The notes under the pieces: generated by a model | The model's database searches: none | What the model was told of the DNA's origin: nothing | What the model saw: only the letters and a program-made list of their open reading frames with translations | Assembly: GCA_029215795.1 (NCBI GenBank) | Contig: JARDYH010000003.1 | Coordinates: 90,428,609 to 90,492,608, forward strand | Direction of reading: 5' to 3' | Origin: Anniella stebbinsi | Taxonomy: Eukaryota; Chordata; Lepidosauria; Squamata; Anniellidae | Length of the DNA stretch: 64,000 nucleotides | Position numbers and translations under genes: made by a program | In this document: positions 55,800 to 64,000 of the stretch, in pieces | Layout: each line of letters begins with the position of its first letter | Position numbering within the stretch: position 1 is the first letter of the stretch

Positions 55800-56278
55800 G
55801 AAAATACAATGACTGGGTTCGGATAACACGATAACCAACAGTGGGTTAGGTAGGCAATGGTTGGTTATTGTGCCATCTGTTGGGACTTTTTCACACCACG
55901 GTTGGTTATTCAGCTGAAATAAGCAACGCAAATAACCAAACACTGTGCAGAGTTGATTATATGAACAACCTTTGGTTATCATGTCGTGTGTCAGGCACTG
56001 TTGACTATTTCATCACATACAGTTGGTTATTTTTGGCGACTACAGAGTCCTCTGGCAACAACAACCAAAGCAGTGGCTACTGCTCTAGAACTCGCAGTGG
56101 TTGATGGGATACCAGTGGGAGGACTGAGGGCGGGAGAGAGGGTGCTGGATGTGTCAATCAAACACACCGTTGTCTAATAGTCAACTCTACGCTGGCCTTA
56201 ATCCACACCACTGTTGATTATAATCATATTGTGTGGGGAGTACCCCCTCAATAATCAACCATGGAGTTGACTATTAAC

Positions 56279-58085
56279 TAGGGGTGTGCACGGACCCCCC
56301 GGATCGGATCGGGACCCGGATCGGGACCTCCAATTTTGTCCCGGACCGGTTCGGACAAAATCGGAGGCCCCCCGGACCGGATCGAGTCCGATCCCGACCC
56401 AAAAATCGTACATTTTTGGATCGGCCGCCATTTTTTTCCCCATAGACTTGCATTGCAATGCAAGTCTATGAGGAAAAAATGGCGGCGGGTGGGTAAGGGG
56501 GGGCCTAACTCCCTCCCCCCCCGGGGCCGTCCGCTGTGGACGGCCCCGGCAGGTAAACCCCCTCCCCCGCGCTCCCTACCCCCCCTGGGGCCGCCTGCTT
56601 CCATCCGCTGGCGCCCGCGGGCGCCAGCGGATAGAAGCGGACGGCTCCGGGGGGGGGGGTAAGCCCCCTTCCCCGCCACTTACCTTCTCGGCACGTCCGG
56701 CGCCGGCGGCTACTACCAGCAGGCTCCGCGGCCTACTCTCGAGTAGCGCGCCGGGTGATGACATCACCCGGCGCGCCACCCTGGAGCAGGCCGCGGAGCC
56801 TGCTGGTAGTAGTAGGCGCCGGCGCCGGACGGGAGCCGCCGGGCCGGGCAGGTAAGGGCCCCCCTCCCCCCTCCCCCCTCCGCGCGCCCCCTCCTCCCCT
56901 CCACGCACCCCCTCCTTACCTTTCCGGCCCGGCGGCTCCCGTCCGGCGCCGGCGCCTACTACTTCCAGCAGGCTCCGCGGCCTGCTCTAGAGTAGCGCGC
57001 CGGGTGATGACATCACCCGGCGCGCCATCCTAGAGCAGGCCGCGGAGCCTGCTGGGAGTAGTAGGCGCCGGCGCCGGACGGGAGCCGCCGGGCCGGGCAG
57101 GTAAGGGCCCCCCTCCCCCCTCCGCGCGCCCCCTCCTCCCCTCCACGCACCCCCTCCTTACCTTTCCGGCCCGGCGGCTCCCGTCCGGCGCCGGCGCCTA
57201 CTACTTCCAGCAGGCTCCGCGGCCTGCTCTAGAGTAGCGCGCCGGGTGATGACATCACCCGGCGCGCCATCCTAGAGCAGGCCGCGGAGCCTGCTGGGAG
57301 TAGTAGGCGCCGGCGCCGGACGGGAGCCGCCGGGCCGGAAAGGTAAGGGCCCCCCTCCCCCCTCCGCGCGCCCCCTCCTCCCCTCCACGCACCCCCTCCT
57401 TACCTTTCCGGCCCGGCGGCTCCCGTCCGGCGCCGGCGCCTACTACTTCCAGCAGGCTCCGCGGCCTGCTCTAGAGTAGCGCGCCGGGTGATGACATCAC
57501 CCGGCGCGCCATCCTAGAGCAGGCCGCGGAGCCTGCTGGGAATAGTAGGTGCCGGCGCCGGACGGGAGCCGCCGGGCCGGAAAGGTAAGGGCCCCCCTCC
57601 CCCCTCCGCGCGCCCCCTCCTCCCCTCCACGCACCCCCTCCTTACCTTCCTGGCCCGGTGGCTCCCGTCCGGCGCCGGCGCCTACTACTACCAGCAGGCT
57701 CCGCGGCCTGCTCTAGAGTAGCGCGCCGGGTGATGACATCACCCGGCGCGCCACCCTAGAGCAGGCCGCGGAGCCTGCTAGTAGTAGTAGGCGCCGGCGC
57801 CGGACGGGAGCCACCGGGCCGAGAAGGTAAGTGCCCCCCTCCTCCCCCCCCCGCTGTCCACTTTCATCGGCGGGCGCCCGCTGGCGCCCGCCAATGGAAG
57901 CGGCGGTGGGCGCCAGTGGGCGCCCGCCGATCCGCCGATCCGCCGAACCGGTTCGGAGCTTTTTCGGACCGGTTCGGATTGGATCGGCCGATCCAGCTGC
58001 GGGATCGGAAATCGGATAATTTATCCGATTTCCCACTGGACCGGACTCGGATCGTGGATCGGGTCCGATCCAGTGCACATCCCTA
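56279..58085. mobile_element. GC-rich palindrome-module hAT-like element, 5-unit copy
   Basis: Ends TAGGGGTGTGCAC and complement TAGGGATGTGCAC, with a perfect 8-bp target duplication CTATTAAC (56271-56278 and 58086-58093). The ends match 5959-7035 closely. The centre has five tandem units anchored by CGCCGGGTGA at 56749, 56998, 57240, 57482 and 57724, spacings 249, 242, 242 and 242 bp. Each unit is a palindrome of about 170 bp (arms from GGCTCCCGTCCGGCGCC to the GGTGATGACATCACC centre) plus a C-rich spacer flanked by GGTAAGGGC and CCTTACC. It is 730 bp longer than the other copy, close to three units (726 bp). Noncoding. Frames across it are GC artefacts. Confidence 0.88.
56650..57840. repeat. 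242-bp palindromic tandem array (5 units)
   Basis: Units within the hAT-like element. Nearly all differences between the three central units lie in a few bases (for example GGGAGTAGTAGG versus GGAATAGTAGG, and GGGCAGGTAAGG versus GGAAAGGTAAGG). Such uniformity suggests recent amplification by unequal exchange or replication slippage. The palindromes could extrude cruciforms, and the C-rich spacer could form G-quadruplex on the minus strand. Confidence 0.85.
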
Positions 58086-58093
58086 CTATTAAC

Positions 58094-58888
58094 CCACCAT
58101 TGACTATTGTGTTGTCCAAATGCAGCCATTGTGTATGTACAGTGGGTCTTTTTTTAGTTGGACTGAATTGTAGAATTTGATAATGAACATGCACAGATTT
58201 ACTTGTCAGATGTAAAGACAATTTGTGAGATATAGAAACAAGGACGTTCTGATAATGTTTCTTGGCAACTGATTTCACTTCTTATCATCCTTGGAATCCA
58301 CCTGTTGGAAAGAATAGGATATCACCACATTGTAAAAGCCTAGGGTTATATAGGATTCAGTCAAGTTGAATGTAAATGTTTTGGTTTCGCTCCAGATTTG
58401 TGCAACCAGAATAAAACTCACATAGCGACATGTCCATTCTCTTGGTACTTGGGGTACTCTCCAGAACAAGCTAAGATGTGGCATAGGGGCTACAGTGAGG
58501 GGGAAATTGGAAGAAAAACAGGGAGAGACATCTTCAATGGGCAGAAGCGCCACTTATTCAATGTGCCCCCACCCATTTTCCTCCAATTTCACTTTGCCCC
58601 GCCTCCAGTGTCACATCCCAGTCCATCCTAGAGCCCCCCTTTCCTCGGGACCAGCTTTTTAAGGGGCCTACAGTGGGGAGGTAAGGATGAGAGGGGACCC
58701 CATGAGCACATGTCACTCTGCTCCAGGACTTTCCTTCTTGTACAACGTGATTTTTCAGTGCTTTCATCTTCTGTGCTGTTTGTTTAACACAAATTCCCAG
58801 TCGAAATGTTTCGAAAATCAAATAAATTTAAGTAGGTGCAGCATTCCCCAGCACTTTTCTATGTGCCAGGCTGCTGTTAAAGTAAGGC

Positions 58889-58929
<41 letters not shown>

Positions 58930-60670
58930 TGTCAGCTCTTCTTGTCCAACAATTTTCTTATTCCAAAAGAAAGATAGAACACCATCTGGATATGTTACAA
59001 CCCATGATCCAATTTGTTCTGTTTTGCTTTGATGGAAGATTCCTGTGAAGTTCAAAAGCTTAGTACATGTTTTAATTAACTTGCGGTAGGGCAATGAAAG
59101 AAATAGCCTTAATTGTTTTCCCCCTTGTCAGTCAGTGGGTCAGAATAACAAAACCAACCTGATCAAAACGGAATTGTTGGAAGCCATCTTTGATGCTTAA
59201 AAAGAAAAGAAGAAGCCACGCTGTTGTCATGATAATGATTAGAAAGGTGTGAAACTTCCAATTTTCACATAAAGTACTGCTGGTTGAGTGGCAGTTGTCA
59301 CCTCCAAAAGGCTCCCAATGGCGTCAATGAGAAAGGTAGAACTTTCAAGGGAGGGGAGGGAGTCCAGAATATATTAGTAGAACATCTCAAGAAAGAATTT
59401 TGTGTCACTTCCCAGGGTGCATTGAGAAACTTCTAGAGAATATTTCAAAAGATGAGCCGACAGCCATATTGTTGGTTTGTTCAAAGCTATAGGATTAGCC
59501 AGCGTAGCTGAGCAGCACCGGTGGCTATTCAACTCATCGAGCCTGCACCCTGCCCTCTGCTTGGACTTTCTACTTGTTCCCTACAACCTACTGTGGACCT
59601 TAATCCTCCCTGGAATGCCCCCAGCCTCGATGCAAAGCGAAGTCACCACTGACAGACGAGCAAAAAAGGTGGTGACCTCGGAGTAAATGAAAAAGTCGCA
59701 GTAAGTCAGCAACTTTTTAAGTGCGCAGTTTTGGGGCGAAAGCCCATGGTGTATGTGAGTTGGCAGCTTTGTTGTATAAATTATGCAGCACCACTGCACA
59801 GCCACCATGTGTATACAGGGCATATAGACAGCACCCCCCCCCCCAGTGCATGAGACTTCAAACTGCAAGCATAATTCAATATAAATGTGTATACAACCGA
59901 AATGTGCTGATAGCTAGAACATTTGGTGCAAAATTAAGAATTTTAGGTTGTCTAGTTCACTTTCCTCCCCTCTCTTTACCTCTTTATTGATTATTTTAAT
60001 AGCGACAGTCTGGAATACAGATCTTGGCACTCCGGTGTTCCATTCACAAAGGCAACATTAAAATATTAGTGCCACCTAGTCACAGAAAACATACTGCAGT
60101 TGTTCCATGAAGGATGGAATGTATTGGGCGCTTCCACACAAGCCTTTTGCTCTGTTACTGACACAGGTAGTTTGCTCACCAAACTGTTTTCCCAAATTGT
60201 TTCTTTCCTGTGTTTTCTCCCACGGTCATCCTGTCTTATAAACCACTGGTTCACAGCAATATTTAAAGAACTTCTACTGGAATTGTAGCTCAACTCTTTA
60301 TTGTGTGAATTGACTGTCAAAATTGGTGTGGAGGAGGAGCCAATGACTGTCATGCCCTCACTGGAGGGACTCTTCTCCGAGCTAGAGCTCCCAGAGATGG
60401 ATGATGCCAAGCAAGATGGGAACAGTAGGGCTCCTTTGAGAAGGAGTGCTCCATTACAAAGAGGGACTCCTCAAAAGGAAAGGACTCTTTGAGAGCAAGC
60501 TTCTCCTCATGAGTAGAGCTTTTGCCAGCGGACTTGTAATGAACTACAGCTGAGCCCTCGGTGTGGCTTTGGAAGCTCTGGCTGTAAGCTTTCATTCAGA
60601 GCTTACTAGCTGCTGGGAAAATGTCTTACTTTCTGCTCCCGTATTGTGTATCCTTGATCTTGTGACTGAA
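58094..60670. other. unassigned sequence with (GA)n
   Basis: A (GA)n microsatellite lies at 58891-58926 and a C run at about 59835-59845. The block at about 59660-59790 (GGTGGTGACCTCGGAGTAAA, TTTTAAGTGCGCAG, GGGGCGAAAGCCCATGG) has a layout like 36345-36410 and 4985-5040 and may be another remnant of that DNA-element group. The frame 60301-60492 has no recognised domain. No host gene is supported. Confidence 0.4.
58891..58926. repeat. (GA)n microsatellite
   Basis: Uninterrupted GA dinucleotides. Confidence 0.9.
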
Positions 60671-60671
60671 C

Positions 60672-60832
60672 TACAGTGACCATATGAAAAGGAGGACAGG
60701 GCTCTTGTATCTTTAACAGTTGAATTGAAAGGGGAATTTCAGCAGGTATAATTTGTATGCATGCAGCATCTGGTGAAATTCCCTCTTCATCACAATAGTT
60801 AAAGCTGCTGTCTTTTGTATCTGGTCACGCTA
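60672..60832. mobile_element. single-unit relative of the dimeric hAT-like MITE, copy 8
   Basis: About 161 bp: CAGTGACCATATGAAAAGGA at the left, then ATCTTTAACAGTTGAATTG, GGGGAATTTCAGCAGG and GGTGAAATTCCCTCTTCATC, ending TTTTGTATCTGGTCACGCTA. It corresponds to exactly one half of the 320-bp elements and ends where they have their internal terminus-like motif. More diverged than the dimers. No target duplication was recovered. Confidence 0.7.
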
Positions 60833-60839
60833 AACAGGG

Positions 60840-61155
60840 CTCCTGCAGCTTAGAAGAGTAAGAGCTTTAAGCTAAAACAGGTGATATTATTTTGCAATGT
60901 TGGCTCCACCCCTTTTGCCTTTGGCTCCACCCACCACTGGAATGTGGCCCCCAAAAGTTTCTCTGAAAAGGACTTCAGTCCTTGGGCTGAAAGAGTTTCT
61001 CCACGCCTGACTTCAATGACTAAGGCAGGGTGGAAGCTACAGATATAGCCACCATCCCAGGCCAGTGATGTCACTTTACCCAATGATGTCACTTCCCCCA
61101 GGCTTGTCTTTGATCATCTTCTTGGTGCTCCCAGTTAGCATGGGTAACTTTATAC
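60840..61155. other. unassigned sequence
   Basis: No gene or repeat recognised. Confidence 0.4.
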
Positions 61156-61330
61156 TTTTAAACTTATTGTTATTATTATTATTATTATTATTATAGCATT
61201 TTTATCCCATCCTTTAACCAAAAAGGCTCCTAAAGGTGCTTACAAAGATATTTCTTAAGACAGCCCCTGCCAGCAATCTTACAATCTAAAAATAATGACA
61301 CAAAAGGAAAGGGGATTGGGAGGTTGGGGG
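61156..61330 (-). mobile_element. LINE/SINE 3' tail fragment with (ATT)n
   Basis: ATT microsatellite (about 61168-61195), then TAGCATTTTTATCCCATCCT, CAGCCCCTGCCAGCAATCTT and ACAATCTAAAAATAATGACA. Same block order as 15040-15165. Family unidentified. Confidence 0.5.
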
Positions 61331-63096
61331 GGGAAGCAAATTTAGGCCCTAGATTCTTAGTTGCAAAGCTCAGCACGTCATGGACACTGTGGAAGGGCTG
61401 CTGCTCCCTCTCTCTCTCATAGCCTCGTACAGATCCAGGCACGTTGGAGAGATGCCGGGCTGCTGCTTCCTTTCGCTCTGATATCCTCAGCTGTCCATTT
61501 GTTCCACGCTTATTACACACATACTAAGGGCTCCTTTGAAGTTTGACATCTGTTGGACTTCATGGGCTTGGATGGCTGGTGGCTACTGCAAACCACTGGA
61601 ATTTTGTGTCACCTGCCTGGACAGGGACTAAAAGTTCTGCAGTTCAGCTGTAGCTGGAGAAAAAAAAAACATTGTGCTTTCCATAGCAGATTTGCAACAG
61701 GCTGACAAAAATTAGCTTTGGGGAGCTGCAAAACTAAGCTGTTGCTTTGAGGGGACTGACACTATTTCAAGAGCAGTCCTGCCTTTTTGGTTGCCTGCTT
61801 ACACTGCCCAATATTAATAAACCAATAATGCCAAAACTTCATAAGCCTTCTGTTTGTCCTTCTCATGAGGAAACTGAACCTGCCTCTGGAACTTTCCAAT
61901 ATTTGGAAAAGTAGAAAGCAAACAATCCCTTCTTCGGAGATACGGTAGTAAGAATCTCAGAAGAAAACATCTAGTGAATTCACAATTTTTGACAGAAATA
62001 TCTTATCACCAATAGTTACGATTCCAGGGGTCAGAAACAGCCCAAAAGACCCCAAAGGGTTTCCACGTGTAACTACCAGCCAATGCAAAGGCATATATTT
62101 TGGTGATGTTTCCAAACCATGTTTAAAACAGCCAGTCATGTATAAAATAGGACATAAACCTCAACGAATATTATCTCCATGCCTCCTGGAAAAGCATCAA
62201 GCTTCAACGTACAGTTTTTTATGGGGCCAATTATATACAAGCCATCTATGGTACGTTTCAAAGGCTACACCTACACATTGTTTAGCTTAAAACGAACAAA
62301 GCTAAGGCCGTGATTTTGCAACTCCCCCCCCCCTTAATTGTTTGGCAGCAAATATATATTTTTGCCTTGCTGACAGACAGTTTAGAGTAGGCAGTACTCT
62401 GCTCCTCGTGGACTTGGTAGGAGGACATATATCTTTGATGACACATTTCCCAGTCCTCCTATGCTGTGTGCTGGGGTCGCATTTGATACACTGAACCAAC
62501 GTGAGTCCTAATGCCCACATGTTAGTCAAAACTATATAGAACAGCATGAAAGAAATGGATATGGGGGAAGTCACAAATACCACAAATATTACATCCTTAG
62601 GACTGATTCACACTGCCAATAGCTTTGGGTTTTACTTTTCCTGAGATAGTTACCTTATATGATCTAATGTTCTTATTCTTGTGATCTATTCTATTTCACT
62701 GAGTTAACTTGCCTATATGGAGTTAGATATGTTGTTAATCTTACTTTGTTGGTTCAAAGTGGTTCTATAGAGTAGTATCCTACTTCATAGGTTCTAACAT
62801 CATGTAGGAGTTCCACACATACTGAAGAGGAAATATTTTAACACTGAGGCTGCAATCTAATGCTCACTTACCTGGAACCTTGCTTCTGTGCAGACATGTG
62901 TGGGATCGCAATGTGAAGGTGTCCCCTAAGTATTCTATCCCATCATGGTTTATGAAAAATTACCAGACATTGCCTACATATTTTCATGCTTATATTTATA
63001 TAATTATGGACTATAAATACGTGGGAGGCAAGAAAAAGGGTTTTCAGGATGTTGAATTATTTGCCCAGTTTTTGTTTCTGTAAGGCAGAGGTGGGC
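61331..63096. other. unassigned sequence
   Basis: No gene or repeat family recognised. Confidence 0.4.
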
Positions 63097-63104
63097 ATTT
63101 TATG

Positions 63105-63424
63105 TAGGCTGACCATCTGAAAAGGAGGACAGGGCTCATGTAACTTTAACAGTTGTAAAGAAAAGGGAATTTCAGCCAGTATCATTTGTATGCAATTAGT
63201 TCCTGATGAAATTCCCTCTTCATCACAACAGTTAAAGTTGCAGGGGCCCTGCCTTCTTTTGTATCTGGTCACTCTAGTATAGTGCCTGCAACTTTAACTG
63301 TTGTGATGAAGAGGGAATTTCACCAGGAACTAATTGCATACAAATGACACTGGCTGAAATTCCCTTTTCTCTACAACTGTTAAAATTACATGAGCCCTGT
63401 CCTCCTTTTCATATGGTCAGCCTA
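63105..63424. mobile_element. dimeric hAT-like MITE, copy 9
   Basis: CCATATG subfamily (left end mutated to CCATCTG). Perfect 8-bp target duplication ATTTTATG (63097-63104 and 63425-63432). 320 bp with both arms and the internal GTATCTGGTCACTCTAGTAT terminus-like block intact. Confidence 0.9.
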
Positions 63425-63521
63425 ATTTTATGTTCCTCCAGATGTTGGCCTACAACTCTTAACATCCCTCACCATTGACTTTGCTGGTTAGTGTTGAGAA
63501 AGTTGTAGGCTGAAACATCTT

Positions 63522-63926
63522 GGGGCTGTCTTGATGTCGTCTTTGCTCTGGGGTGGCTCCTAATCATGCTACATCAGTTAGATGATGCAGCCACAGATTC
63601 AAAGCCACCCTGGAGCAAAGAGGTGAAGATGCAGGGCTTAAAAGTTGGGAACTTACCCTGACTTTTCCAGCCAGAGCAAAGTCAGTCCAGCTCTTCCGCT
63701 GGTCTGTCCTTGCTCCGAGCAACTCTGGGGACGTTCCCGGGAGGAAGGTAACTTCCTATTGTCGCTGGAAGCCACAGGAAGGGGAGGGGGTGGGTACGGG
63801 GAGCCTAATGGCCACCCAAAAGCCCGCGCTGGCTCCCCTCATTAGGACAAGTTGCTGCCACGCACCAGAGAGAGTGCAGGGTTTGCTGGCGGAGCGGCAC
63901 TAACCTGGCACCGTGAAGACAGCCCC
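63522..63926. mobile_element. TIR DNA element (GGGGCTGTCTT ends)
   Basis: Left GGGGCTGTCTTGATGTCG and complement of the right end GGGGCTGTCTTCACGG. Interior GCTCTGGGGTGGCTCC and CACCCTGGAGCAAAG are mirrored near the left end, followed by GC-rich sequence with GGTAAC. No transposase. The target duplication is not resolved. Confidence 0.5.
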
Positions 63927-64000
63927 CTGGAGCACCACAAGTTGTTTACACCTATTTTAAAGTATAGACAAAGAATCACAAAATATGCACAGCTCTTGCA

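Larger units (their letters stand above)
55810..58128. mobile_element. TIR element, GGACGACAC family, interrupted by a GC-rich hAT-like element
   Basis: Left end TGACTGGGTTCGGATAACAC and complement of the right end TGGCTGCATTTGGACAACAC, with GATAACCAA/AATAGTCAA continuing. The interior has many TGGTTATT, TTGACTATT and AATCAACC blocks in both orientations. The hAT-like insertion at 56279-58085 lies about 35 bp from the right end. Same family as 844-1071 and 5892-7478. Confidence 0.65.

Noticed and set aside
56749..57733. CRISPR-like array
   Set aside because: Regular spacing, but the whole unit including the spacer is repeated, and the context is a eukaryotic transposon.
56278..58129. Frames of 92-139 codons in the 5-unit array
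   Set aside because: Same composition artefact as in the other copy. Palindromes give near-identical frames on both strands.
60301..60492. Possible small acidic protein
   Set aside because: 63 codons, no motif, no splice or promoter support. Could be retroelement debris.

Overview
The window looks like nuclear DNA of a squamate reptile (lizard or snake). The evidence is its interspersed repeats: CR1-type LINE 3' ends, several L2/CR1-clade LINEs with AAT- or ATTT-rich tails, tRNA-derived and 5S-rRNA-derived SINEs, many hAT- and Harbinger-like non-autonomous DNA elements, and frequent dinucleotide microsatellites. There are no prokaryotic genes, operons, ribosome binding sites or CRISPR arrays. 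I found no host protein-coding exon that I can defend. The only long uninterrupted reading frame with a recognisable function is a LINE reverse transcriptase at 53408-55138 (minus). The window is best read as intergenic or intronic DNA shaped by layers of transposition.

Layout. 0-5.4 kb: one SINE and one short TIR element in otherwise unassigned sequence. 5.4-9.5 kb: a LINE tail, a GC-rich palindrome-module hAT-like element inserted in another TIR element, two dimeric hAT-like MITEs and a perfect 26-bp hairpin. 10.1-12.0 kb: a broken, unidentified coding-like tract. 12-30 kb: mostly old LINE tails, MITEs and possible LTR pieces. 31-37 kb: a tRNA-type SINE, five copies of the dimeric MITE within 5.1 kb, and a hAT-like remnant with about 150-bp tandem repeats. 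39-46 kb: a Harbinger-like element, LINE and SINE fragments, and small hAT-like elements. 48-50.2 kb: a 5S-derived SINE and a LINE insertion with an inverted 5' segment and a 13-bp target-site duplication. 51-55.2 kb: second Harbinger-like copy, CR1 3' end and the long L2-type LINE. 55.2-58.1 kb: a foldback element, then a larger copy of the GC-rich element, again inside the same host TIR family. 60.6-64 kb: a single-arm MITE, a full dimeric MITE and another TIR element.

Most notable are: (1) a GC-rich hAT-like element of palindromic modules whose two copies differ by three 242-bp units (2 versus 5), each with a perfect 8-bp target duplication and each nested in the same host family; (2) a roughly 320-bp head-to-head dimeric MITE, eight full copies and one half-size copy, seven of them with matching 8-bp target duplications, in two subfamilies whose two ends changed together; (3) the twin-priming-type LINE; (4) several cleanly ordered nested insertions. 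Superfamily names are inferred from TIRs, target-duplication lengths and protein motifs seen here, without database comparison.
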